Shown in pieces: positions 16,811-24,535 of a stretch of 64,000 nt of DNA; positions within the stretch are counted from its first letter, which is position 1; each line of letters begins with the position of its first letter. Source of the stretch: Marinirhabdus gelatinilytica (GTDB lineage: Bacteria > Bacteroidota > Bacteroidia > Flavobacteriales > Flavobacteriaceae). A model generated the notes under the pieces. It worked only from the letters and a program-made list of their open reading frames with translations, did no database searches and was not told the origin of the DNA. The DNA is taken from NCBI RefSeq assembly GCF_003353425.1, contig NZ_QRAO01000003.1:235088-299087 (forward strand), in the 5' to 3' direction. Both the position numbers and the translations under genes were made by a program.

Positions 16811-17845
16811 CTATTTTATATACTGAAGATTTTGCGGGACCTCGGTTTTTTCATCCAAGAAGCCCTGTTGTGCCATCCATTCATCGCTATACACCTTGCT
16901 CATGTATCGTGAACCGTGGTCTGGCAGGATTACTACCACAATGCTGTTAGCATCAAAAACACCTTCCTCGTCCAATTGCTTTATTCCTTGCAAGGCTGCA
17001 CCACTGGTGTATCCTGCAAAAATACCCTCGGTCCTTGCAAGCTCTCTCGCGGTATGGGCGCTATCTTCGTCGGTTACTTTAATAAAAGCGTCTATGGTGT
17101 CGAAATCTGTAGCATCAGGGATCAGGTTCTTGCCCAATCCTTCAATTCGGTACGGATAGATTTCATTTTTATCGAATTCACGTGTTTGGTGATATTTCTG
17201 AAGCACAGATCCGTAAGCATCAATACCTATCACCTTTACGTTTGGGTTTTGTTCTTTTAAATATCGTGCCGTTCCTGAAATAGTACCACCCGTTCCGCTA
17301 CAAGCAACCAAATGGGTTATCTGCCCGTTGGTCTGTTCCCATATTTCGGGTCCGGTTGTTTCGTAGTGTGCCTCAATATTCAGTTTGTTGAAATATTGGT
17401 TTATATATACCGAATTTGCAATTTCAGAATGTAACCGCTTCGCAACTTCGTAATATGATCGTGGATCGTCCGCTGGGACGTGTGCTGGACAAACGTGTAC
17501 GGTAGCTCCCATGGCACGAAGCATATCTATTTTATCCTTTGAGGATTTTGAACTCACCGCCAAGATACACTCGTATCCTTTCAATACACTCACCATAGCA
17601 ATACTGAAACCTGTGTTGCCACTGGTAGTTTCAATAATAGTGTCGCCCGGTTTTAGAATTCCTTCTTTTTCGGCTTTTTCGATAATATGGAGTGCGATAC
17701 GGTCTTTGGCAGAATGTCCGGGATTAAATCCTTCTACTTTAGCGTAGAAATTCCCTTTCATTTGTGAGGTGATACGATTGAGTTGCAGCAATGGTGTGTT
17801 TCCAATAAGCTCCAACACATTCGAGTAAGCTTTAATTTCTTTCAT
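16811..17845 (-). CDS. Cysteine synthase / cystathionine beta-synthase-family enzyme; candidate cysteate synthase (CapA-like)
   Basis: 344 residues, PLP fold type II. The PLP lysine is K47 in [15 protein letters not shown] (74-79) is the substrate-binding loop; GTGGT (184-188) binds the PLP phosphate. The stretch [28 protein letters not shown] and [14 protein letters not shown] resemble cystathionine beta-synthase more than CysK, but the C-terminal CBS regulatory domains are missing. The capnine enzyme CapA (phosphoserine plus sulfite to cysteate) is described as related to cystathionine beta-synthase. Plain cysteine or cystathionine synthesis remains possible. It ends in its own terminator. 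Confidence 0.8.
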   Translation of the reverse strand: MKEIKAYSNVLELIGNTPLLQLNRITSQMKGNFYAKVEGFNPGHSAKDRIALHIIEKAEKEGILKPGDTIIETTSGNTGFSIAMVSVLKGYECILAVSSKSSKDKIDMLRAMGATVHVCPAHVPADDPRSYYEVAKRLHSEIANSVYINQYFNKLNIEAHYETTGPEIWEQTNGQITHLVACSGTGGTISGTARYLKEQNPNVKVIGIDAYGSVLQKYHQTREFDKNEIYPYRIEGLGKNLIPDATDFDTIDAFIKVTDEDSAHTARELARTEGIFAGYTSGAALQGIKQLDEEGVFDANSIVVVILPDHGSRYMSKVYSDEWMAQQGFLDEKTEVPQNLQYIK

Positions 17846-17927
17846 ACAGAGTTGTTAGTTTCTCTTTAAAATTGCACTCGAGGTGCTTTTTTAAAACTCG
17901 GGTACAAAGATAGTAGAATTTATTGAA

Positions 17928-20069
17928 TTACTCGGTTTTGCCCTCAAGGTCAAGTAAAAAGGCATAATCCATTGCTACTTCCTTTAGCGCCTCGAACCTA
18001 CCGGAGGCTCCCCCGTGTCCTGCTTCCATATTGGTATGGAACAATATAAGGTTATCGCCCGTTTTTTTGTCGCGCATTCTGGCCACCCACTTGGCTGGCT
18101 CGAAATATTGCACCTGCGAATCGTGATACCCCGTAGTAATGAACATATTTGGGTAATTGAGGGCTTTTACATTATCGTAGGGGGAATAGGATTTCATATA
18201 ATTGTAATATTCCTTTTCATTGGGGTTTCCCCACTCGTCATACTCTCCCGTGGTTAGGGGGATACTGTCGTCCAACATCGTCGTAACAACATCTACAAAA
18301 GGTACCGAGGCCACCACCCCATTATATAATTCTGGTGCCATATTTACTACGGCTCCCATTAGCAGTCCCCCGGCAGAGCCTCCCGAGGCATACAAATGTT
18401 CTGGAGAAGTGTATCCTTCTGCGATCAAGAATTTTGAAACATCTATAAAATCGGTAAAGGTGTTCTTTTTGGTGAGCAGTTTTCCATTCTCGTACCATTG
18501 TCTTCCTAAATATTGCCCTCCACGAACGTGTGCTATGGCAAAGATGAAACCACGGTCCAACAAACTTAAGCGTACTGAGGAAAAATAAGGATCTATCGTG
18601 GCGCCGTAACTTCCGTAACCATATTGCAACAATGGGTTGGAGCCATCCATCTCAATCCCTTTTCGGTAAATCATACTCACGGGGATCTTGGTGCCATCTG
18701 CAGCAGTGGCCCAAACGCGTTTTTCCTCGTAATTGCCACTATCGAACGTTCCTCCCAAAACCTCCACTTGCTTCATCACCACTTTTTCCTTGGTTTCCAT
18801 GTTAAAATCTATAATGGAGGCTGGGGTTGCTAGCGAATTATATGCATAGCGCAATATTTTGGTATCGAAAGCTATATTGTTTGTAGTAGAGGCTGTATAG
18901 GTTTCGCTCTGGAAAGGAAGGTAGTAGTCTTGTGTCCCATCCCATCTTTTTATATGAATTTTGTTCAACCCATTGTCCCGTTCGCTTATCACCAAATATT
19001 CCTTAAAAATATCTATGTCTTCTAGAAATACATTCTCACGGTGTGGAATGACCTCTTCCCAATTATCCAAGCCAGTTTTGGTTTCGGGTGTTTTCATCAA
19101 TTTGAAATTGGTGGCATTATCCAGATTGGTCACTACGTAAAAATGGTCTCCAAAATGTGAAATATTGTATTCCAAACCACGTGTCCTTGGTTGAAATACC
19201 TTGAAATTTCCTTCTGGGTCATCAGCCTTGAGTATCTGAAATTCTGAGGTCAAAGTACTGTAGCTACCTATCACTAGCCATTCTTCAGATTTTGTTTTAT
19301 AGACATACGTTCCAAAGGTTTCGTCCTCTTCAGTATAGATAAGTTTATCGGCTGAAGCTTTTGTACCGCGCTTGTGGCGAAATATCCGGTTGGATCTTAG
19401 GGTGGTTTCGTCTTTCTTGGTGTAGAAGAGCGTTTCACTATCATTGGCCCAAGTGGAGCCTCCAGTAGTCAAAGGGATATTTTCCTTAATAATTTCATCC
19501 GTTTCCAGATTTTTGATGTGGATAGTATATTTTCGTCTACTCACCGTGTCCACCCCAAAGGCAACCCACTTGTTGTCTGGGCTTACATTTATACCGTTCA
19601 ACCTATAGTATGAGTGACCTTCGGCCATTTTGTTTACGTTGAACATAACCTCCTCTTCGGCATCCAGGCTTCCCTTCTTCCGCGAATAGATAGGGTAATC
19701 CTTGCCCGTTTCGTAGCGGGTAATGTAGTAATACCCATTGTAGAAATAAGGCACCGAGGCATCGTCTTCCTTAATGCGGCTCTTCATTTCCTCAAAAAGG
19801 TTCTTCTTAAATTCTTTGGTGTGCGCTGTTACTTTATCGTAGTAATCGTTCTCACGCTCCAGATAGTCTATTACCTCGGGGTTCTCCTTTTCATTGAGCC
19901 AGTAGTATTCATCGGTCCTAACATCGCCGTGCATTTCTAGATTTTTGGCAATTTTATCGGCTTTGGGCGGGGTTATGTCCATTTCTTTTTTAGATTCTGA
20001 AGATTTATTGTCTTTGCAAGCGATGGCAAAAATAAGACAAGCTACTGAAACGATAGTGAGATATTTCAT
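17928..20069 (-). CDS. S9-family peptidase, oligopeptidase B-like lipoprotein
   Basis: 713 residues. A lipoprotein signal peptide ends FAIAC (Cys18), so the enzyme is anchored in the envelope. Residues 35-430 form the beta-propeller of prolyl oligopeptidases (DEYYWLNEKENPEVIDYLERENDYYD is the family's N-terminal mark). The C-terminal alpha/beta-hydrolase has GGSAGG (nucleophile Ser, about 565), GYHDSQVQYFEP (Asp) and EAGHGG (His). It should cut short peptides, probably after basic residues as in PtrB. The following gene starts 66 bases away on the other strand. Confidence 0.92.
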   Translation of the reverse strand: MKYLTIVSVACLIFAIACKDNKSSESKKEMDITPPKADKIAKNLEMHGDVRTDEYYWLNEKENPEVIDYLERENDYYDKVTAHTKEFKKNLFEEMKSRIKEDDASVPYFYNGYYYITRYETGKDYPIYSRKKGSLDAEEEVMFNVNKMAEGHSYYRLNGINVSPDNKWVAFGVDTVSRRKYTIHIKNLETDEIIKENIPLTTGGSTWANDSETLFYTKKDETTLRSNRIFRHKRGTKASADKLIYTEEDETFGTYVYKTKSEEWLVIGSYSTLTSEFQILKADDPEGNFKVFQPRTRGLEYNISHFGDHFYVVTNLDNATNFKLMKTPETKTGLDNWEEVIPHRENVFLEDIDIFKEYLVISERDNGLNKIHIKRWDGTQDYYLPFQSETYTASTTNNIAFDTKILRYAYNSLATPASIIDFNMETKEKVVMKQVEVLGGTFDSGNYEEKRVWATAADGTKIPVSMIYRKGIEMDGSNPLLQYGYGSYGATIDPYFSSVRLSLLDRGFIFAIAHVRGGQYLGRQWYENGKLLTKKNTFTDFIDVSKFLIAEGYTSPEHLYASGGSAGGLLMGAVVNMAPELYNGVVASVPFVDVVTTMLDDSIPLTTGEYDEWGNPNEKEYYNYMKSYSPYDNVKALNYPNMFITTGYHDSQVQYFEPAKWVARMRDKKTGDNLILFHTNMEAGHGGASGRFEALKEVAMDYAFLLDLEGKTE

Positions 20070-20078
20070 AAGATATAG

Positions 20079-20110
20079 TTGATTAGTACTCTCGCAAAGT
20101 ACTAAATTTG
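20079..20110 (+). promoter_or_regulatory. Housekeeping promoter for ybaB (TTG-N21-TAAATTTG)
   Basis: TTG at 20079-20081, a 21-base spacer and TAAATTTG at 20103-20110 fit the Bacteroidota sigma-A consensus well; the start codon follows 24 bases later. Confidence 0.65.
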
Positions 20111-20134
20111 CACCTATATAAAAATTGAAATATC

Positions 20135-20464
20135 ATGTTTGGAGATTTAATGGGAATGATGGATAAATTAAAGGAAACCCAAGAAAAAGTTGCAGCAACA
20201 AAAAAACGTTTGGATACTGTAATGGTGGATGAGCAAAGCAACGATGGCCTACTGAAAGTTACCTTGACCGCAAACCGTACCATAAAAAATATTGAAGTGG
20301 ACGAAAGCCTTTTGCAGGATAAGGAGCAACTGGAGGACTACCTAATCTTAACCATAAACAAAGCTATTGAAAAAGCAACCGCTATAAACGAGGCTGAACT
20401 GGCAGCAGTAGCCAAAGAGGGAATGCCTAATATTCCGGGGATGGATGGGCTTTTTGGAAAATAG
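20135..20464 (+). CDS. YbaB/EbfC nucleoid-associated protein
   Basis: 109 residues, typical for the family: N-terminal [28 protein letters not shown] helix, central [24 protein letters not shown] beta-strands, and a Gly/Pro/Met-rich tail ([13 protein letters not shown]). YbaB dimers bind DNA without strong sequence preference and help organise the nucleoid. No recR or dnaX gene is adjacent, unlike in Proteobacteria. Single gene with its own sigma-A promoter. Confidence 0.93.
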   Translation: MFGDLMGMMDKLKETQEKVAATKKRLDTVMVDEQSNDGLLKVTLTANRTIKNIEVDESLLQDKEQLEDYLILTINKAIEKATAINEAELAAVAKEGMPNIPGMDGLFGK

Positions 20465-20489
20465 TAACGATACCCTAACCATACAATTT

Positions 20490-20945
20490 TCATCTTGAAT
20501 ACTTCTCTAGAAAAGCGAAGTGGTGGCTTGTATCCCTAAGCTGGCTATACCCAGATATCTCTCCTTTTTTCTTTCCCTTAGCATTCAGCATCACTAGTTT
20601 TGGAAATGTGTTTTCCTTGTTGTATTTGGCTATAACCGTTTTGTTGTAAGCCAGTTGCTCTTCAGAAATAATATCCATACGCCTTGGCCTATCTATAATG
20701 ACCAATACCATATTCTCTGCTTGGGAGACAAACTTCTCGCTTTCAAAAAAATCTTGTTTCAGTTTTTTACAAGGGGCGCACCAGTCGCTACCAGTAAAAT
20801 ATACCAAAATGGGCTTATTCTTTTTTTTGGCAATCTTCTGGGCCTTTTCAAGATTGGTAAGCCATTTTAGGGTTGAGTCGGCTTCGTTTTGTGCGAATGC
20901 AACACCAGTAACAAGTAGCAGGCAAAGAATCAAAGCTTTTTTCAT
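20490..20945 (-). CDS. Periplasmic thioredoxin-family protein
   Basis: 151 residues. Signal peptide MKKALILCLLLVTGVAFAQ; the mature protein has a thioredoxin-like fold with FTGSDWCAPCKKLKQDFF (CxxC about residues 56-59), resembling the DUF255/thioredoxin_7-like group. Expected role is disulfide reduction or exchange in the periplasm. Its likely promoter is a sigma-54-type element on the minus strand (20994-20979), unusual for a redox protein and suggesting stress- or surface-linked control. Confidence 0.88.
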   Translation of the reverse strand: MKKALILCLLLVTGVAFAQNEADSTLKWLTNLEKAQKIAKKKNKPILVYFTGSDWCAPCKKLKQDFFESEKFVSQAENMVLVIIDRPRRMDIISEEQLAYNKTVIAKYNKENTFPKLVMLNAKGKKKGEISGYSQLRDTSHHFAFLEKYSR

Positions 20946-20978
20946 AAAATTGTAAGTTTATTTTACAAACGCAATTAG

Positions 20979-20994
20979 CGCATTATTCGTGCCA
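20979..20994 (-). promoter_or_regulatory. Sigma-54-type promoter 3 (TGGCACG-N4-ATGCG)
   Basis: On the minus strand TGGCACG AATA ATGCG has the -24 GG and -12 GC at the correct distance; the predicted start (about 20968) is some 23 bases before the thioredoxin ATG. Confidence 0.6.
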
Positions 20995-21003
20995 AATATG
21001 TCA

Positions 21004-21036
21004 TAAAAAAAAGAGATTCACAAACTTGCGAACCCC
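21004..21036 (-). terminator. Intrinsic terminator after the OmpA-family gene
   Basis: On the minus strand GGTTCGCAA / TTGTGAATC forms a 9-bp stem with two wobble pairs, followed by a run of eight T. Confidence 0.7.
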
Positions 21037-21065
21037 TTTTTCTTGGTTTAAAAACTGTGTTTCAA

Positions 21066-22169
21066 CTAGTTATTAATAAGTCTGAACTCAGTTCTACGGT
21101 TTACCCTGTGCTCTCTCTCGGTACAGGATACGCCATCCGAACAGCGGTTTTTCAACCTATTCTCACCAAAGCCATTAGCTACAAGCAAACTGGGGTTCAC
21201 ACCTTTGTCCTCTAAGTAACGTGCAACAGCCTGGGCTCTCCTTTCAGAAAGATCCTGGTTAGAGGATTCACTTCCTCTCGAGTCTGTATGTGAAGCAATC
21301 TCTAACTTTACACCTGGGTTTTGAGCCAATACAGGCATCAATCTAGTGTCGATAATATTTTTAGCCTGTGGTGTTAACGTGGCACTTCCTAAGTTCCAAC
21401 TAATTGGGAGCGCTTGATACTCTACCAAGGCACACTCTACTTCTTTCCAAGTAGTAAGTCCACCTTTGCTTTGTAGCACTTCTTTGGTTACTGTTTTGTA
21501 TTCAGCCGGTACAGTTTCTTCTATTACCTCAGCATCTTTAACCATTACGGTTTTGGTTATGTTCGCGTATTCTGCGGGAATTTCCTCCTCTACTACTCTA
21601 GCGGGTTCAACAACCACTCTCTTTGTGTAGCTTCCCATTTGCTCTGGCACTGGGTTTCTATTAAAAGAAGCATCATTGGAAAGTCTAGTAACACTTACTG
21701 TAGTAAACTCTGCAGGATAGCCCTTATAACACCAGTAGCGACAGTCGTTAGGATTTGAAGAAGCACAATCGGGTGCAGGTGATCCCAATTCCCACTGTGC
21801 ATAGGCTGGTTTAATTTCAAGTGTTTCGGTATCACTTGTAAATGAGGCTGGAGAAACACTTAAAGTAGATGCTCCTTGCTTTTTAATATAGGTAATAGTC
21901 TCTGTGCCCCATTTTTCTGGGATAACTCTCATTTTCTTTCCAGGAGCTTTCACCATTACACGCTCTGTTTGTGTTTCATACACTGCGGGAACGGTGCGTA
22001 AACGCTTATAGGCAGGTTTTGTCATTACCTGTACGGTTTCATTAACGTAGACATCTGGTGTGGTACAGCGGACATAGCATTTTCCAGGTTCTGGATTTGT
22101 TGGCAGGTCTTGCGCATAAGTTACTGAACCTAAGAGCATTGAAAGACCGAAAAGGATAATTTTTTTCAT
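21066..22169 (-). CDS. OmpA-family outer-membrane/peptidoglycan-binding protein with six short repeats
   Basis: 367 residues, signal peptide to about residue 20 (VTYAQ). Residues 40-235 carry six degenerate repeats of the form (V/I)PxxY/Wxxxxx(K/R)xV: near 60, 83, 151, 174, 197 and 220. Four cysteine pairs are spread through this part. Residues 255-367 are an OmpA C-terminal domain: TLTPQAKNIIDTRLMPVL, IASHTDSRGSESSNQDLSERRAQAVARYL, GFGENRL and HRVNRRTEFRL, which binds diaminopimelate in peptidoglycan. The repeat part is probably periplasmic or surface-exposed; no beta-barrel is evident. Single gene with a long AT-rich leader. Confidence 0.9.
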   Translation of the reverse strand: MKKIILFGLSMLLGSVTYAQDLPTNPEPGKCYVRCTTPDVYVNETVQVMTKPAYKRLRTVPAVYETQTERVMVKAPGKKMRVIPEKWGTETITYIKKQGASTLSVSPASFTSDTETLEIKPAYAQWELGSPAPDCASSNPNDCRYWCYKGYPAEFTTVSVTRLSNDASFNRNPVPEQMGSYTKRVVVEPARVVEEEIPAEYANITKTVMVKDAEVIEETVPAEYKTVTKEVLQSKGGLTTWKEVECALVEYQALPISWNLGSATLTPQAKNIIDTRLMPVLAQNPGVKLEIASHTDSRGSESSNQDLSERRAQAVARYLEDKGVNPSLLVANGFGENRLKNRCSDGVSCTEREHRVNRRTEFRLINN

Positions 22170-22398
22170 GTTGTTGATGTTTAAATTAGGTTGATGTGAA
22201 TAATGATTATTAAATTTAAGGATGTTTTTTAAGTTAATTTTAACATTAAATTTGGTTTTCGACTAAACACTTGATTTTCAGGTTAAAAAGAAGAAAATCA
22301 TTTAGCAGTATTTTTTTGTGCAATTTCTTATCTGAACTGTTATTTTTTTTCGATATTTATGTCTTAAACCAAATATGAACAACAAAAAATCTATTAGC

Positions 22399-22719
22399 AT
22401 GTTCGAATTAAAGAAAAGTAATGACAAGTACCATTTTGTACTTAAGGCTAGTAATGGTCAAGTAATTCTCTCAAGCCAGATGTATGCTTCCAAGAGTGGA
22501 GCTATGAATGGTATTGAGTCTGTCAAAAAAAATTGTGGAGACGACGCCAGTTTCGAGAAGAAAGAAGCCAAGAATGGCAAGTTTCATTTTAACGTAAAAT
22601 CTACCAATGGTCAGATCATTGGAAGTAGCCAAATGTATGCTGGCGAATCTGGAATGAACAACGGTATCGAATCCGTACAGAAAAATGCTCCAGGAGCTGA
22701 AGTAAAAGAAATAGAGTAA
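22399..22719 (+). CDS. YegP family protein (two DUF1508 repeats)
   Basis: 106 residues. Two copies of the repeat FELKKSNDKYHFVLKASNGQ...SSQMYASKSGAMNGIESVKKN: residues 2-50 and 53-100 share K(Y/F)HF-(V/N)-x-K(A/S)(S/T)NGQ(V/I)I-x-SSQMYA. This is the YegP/DUF1508 fold, a small beta-rich domain of unknown function, often stress-induced. The start MFELKKS at 22399 suits the family; an ATG eight codons upstream (22375) is also open. Confidence 0.88.
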   Translation: MFELKKSNDKYHFVLKASNGQVILSSQMYASKSGAMNGIESVKKNCGDDASFEKKEAKNGKFHFNVKSTNGQIIGSSQMYAGESGMNNGIESVQKNAPGAEVKEIE

Positions 22720-22743
22720 TCTATTGCTGGTTAAACAATGTAA

Positions 22744-22770
22744 GGCGCATCTTTTAAAGATGCGCTTTTT
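22744..22770. terminator. Bidirectional intrinsic terminator
   Basis: GCGCATCTTT / AAAGATGCGC stem with T run, between the convergent yegP and threonine aldolase genes. Confidence 0.85.
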
Positions 22771-23792
22771 TATGCAAGACTTTTTAAGACAGAGAGAAAC
22801 TGCTCGTGCATCGCATCGGTATAATCCAAATGTGTCACAATACGAAGTTTACCTTGTCCCATATCGCTTATCCTAATCCCTTTTTTCTCAAGGTTTTCCA
22901 TAAATTCCTTTTCTGAAAAACCTTCAGTAAGGTAAAAGATAACAATATTGGTCTCGGTAGGCTCAACTTTACGAACGTATAATGCATGAGACAAAACATT
23001 CGCAATCTCTAGGGCCTTTTTGTGGTCGTCAGCAAGGCGTTCAACATTATGGTCCAGTGCATACAGTCCTGCAGCAGCCATAAAGCCTATTTGCCGCATT
23101 CCGCCACCCAATATCTTACGAACTCGAATCGCGTTCTTCATCAGTTCCTTTTGTCCTGCCAAGACAGTGCCCAGTGGAGTTCCTAACCCTTTACTAAAGC
23201 ATAGCGTAACCGTGTCAAAAATATCTCCGTAGCGTTTAGGGTCTTGGCCCGTTGCGACTATGGCATTCATCAAACGAGCGCCATCCAAGTGCAATCCAAG
23301 GTTATGGGCATCGCACACTTCTTTAATGCTTTCTATTTCGGCAATATCATAACAGGCTCCACCTCCTTTGTTCGTAGTATTTTCCAAACAGACCAATGAA
23401 GTTAACGGACTGTGGTAAAAATCCGGAGGATTTATATGCGCTTCGACCTGCTGTGCTGTAATAATCCCTCTGTCCCCATCAACCAATTTGCAGGAGACCC
23501 CGCTGTTAAAGGAAACACCACCACCTTCATAATTATAAACGTGTGCCCACTTATCGCAAATCAACTGCTCTCCGGGCTGTGTGTGTAATTTGATAGCCGC
23601 TTGGTTGGCCATACTCCCTGTGGGAAAAAACAGTGCTTCATCCATTCCAAAAAATTCTGCAACGCGCTTTTCCAGTTCATTGGCGGTAGGGTCTTCCTTG
23701 TATACATCATCTCCCGTTTGGGCGCTCATGATAGCCTGTAACATTCCCCCCGAAGGTTTTGTTACAGTATCGCTTCGTAAATCTATTGTCAT
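22770..23792 (-). CDS. Low-specificity L-threonine aldolase, beta-eliminating lyase fold
   Basis: 340 residues, starting MTIDLRSDTVTKPSGGML as in GLY1/LtaE enzymes. The PLP lysine is in TLCFSKGLGTPLG; GLHLDGARLMNA supplies the Asp that contacts the PLP nitrogen. It cleaves threonine or allo-threonine to glycine and acetaldehyde, a secondary route to glycine beside SHMT (glyA at 39322). Length is normal. Followed on the same strand, upstream, by the hypothetical secreted protein gene 25 bases away. Confidence 0.92.
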   Translation of the reverse strand: MTIDLRSDTVTKPSGGMLQAIMSAQTGDDVYKEDPTANELEKRVAEFFGMDEALFFPTGSMANQAAIKLHTQPGEQLICDKWAHVYNYEGGGVSFNSGVSCKLVDGDRGIITAQQVEAHINPPDFYHSPLTSLVCLENTTNKGGGACYDIAEIESIKEVCDAHNLGLHLDGARLMNAIVATGQDPKRYGDIFDTVTLCFSKGLGTPLGTVLAGQKELMKNAIRVRKILGGGMRQIGFMAAAGLYALDHNVERLADDHKKALEIANVLSHALYVRKVEPTETNIVIFYLTEGFSEKEFMENLEKKGIRISDMGQGKLRIVTHLDYTDAMHEQFLSVLKSLA

Positions 23793-23817
23793 TTTTATTT
23801 CTGAAATTTTAACGCGG

Positions 23818-24441
23818 TTACATACGCCTGTATTTTGAACTGCCCTCTAGTTCATTAATAGCAGCGTCCATCATGGGTTCGAGTTTAGTAACCGGAAGTT
23901 CTTTGTTGTAAGCATAATTTGTGTTCTCTTCGCGTGCGCTATTGGTAAGGTCAAAAGGCCTAAATTCTTGTTCGCCCTCGGTTGCCTCGTCTACAAATCT
24001 ATATTTTCTATAGCAATCCTTTATCTCGGTTCTCAATATGGGGCCACCTTCACGGTTTGCAATCTCGTAGGGCTTTACCTTTTTTTCCTGTAGGGCAGTA
24101 ACGTGTTGTTCAAAAAATTCAAACAAATCGTTCTTGGCAAGTGCTACTGGGGCAAACATCCCGCAGTTATCTATTTTTTTTATCATCGTTTCATCATTTT
24201 CCATCCAAACAACATATGCAGCAGCATAGGTACCTTGGGAAAAACAACGGGAACCGTCCGGCATCACGAATATCATAGTTTCACCATTGCAATAGCGGGT
24301 GGTAGTAAAATACTTGTCTATGTTTCGATTTTCCAGTGAGGTGGAAAATTCGGTTACTTGGGCTTCAACCGAAGCCATGTCTTCTTGTGCCATCAAAGTA
24401 CAGCAAAAAAGAAGGATACAGAGTGAGGTAATAGTTTTCAT
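23818..24441 (-). CDS. Secreted protein of unknown function (207 aa)
   Basis: The start MKTITSLCILLFCCTLMAQ at 24441 gives a clear signal peptide; an upstream in-frame Met at 24549 would bury it and overlap the metalloprotease gene. The mature protein has three cysteines in conserved-looking contexts (TTRYCNGETMIF, SRCFSQGTY, DNCGMFAP) and EIKDCYRKYRF, suggesting disulfides in the periplasm. No recognised domain. It sits between the metalloprotease and threonine aldolase genes, all on the minus strand. Confidence 0.7.
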   Translation of the reverse strand: MKTITSLCILLFCCTLMAQEDMASVEAQVTEFSTSLENRNIDKYFTTTRYCNGETMIFVMPDGSRCFSQGTYAAAYVVWMENDETMIKKIDNCGMFAPVALAKNDLFEFFEQHVTALQEKKVKPYEIANREGGPILRTEIKDCYRKYRFVDEATEGEQEFRPFDLTNSAREENTNYAYNKELPVTKLEPMMDAAINELEGSSKYRRM

Positions 24442-24535
24442 TTTTCTAAAGATTAGTTGCATAAATGTACAATAAATATTTACTGAAATATCAACTTTAA
24501 AACCTGAATTGTTTTTCAAATGAAATCCCAATAGT

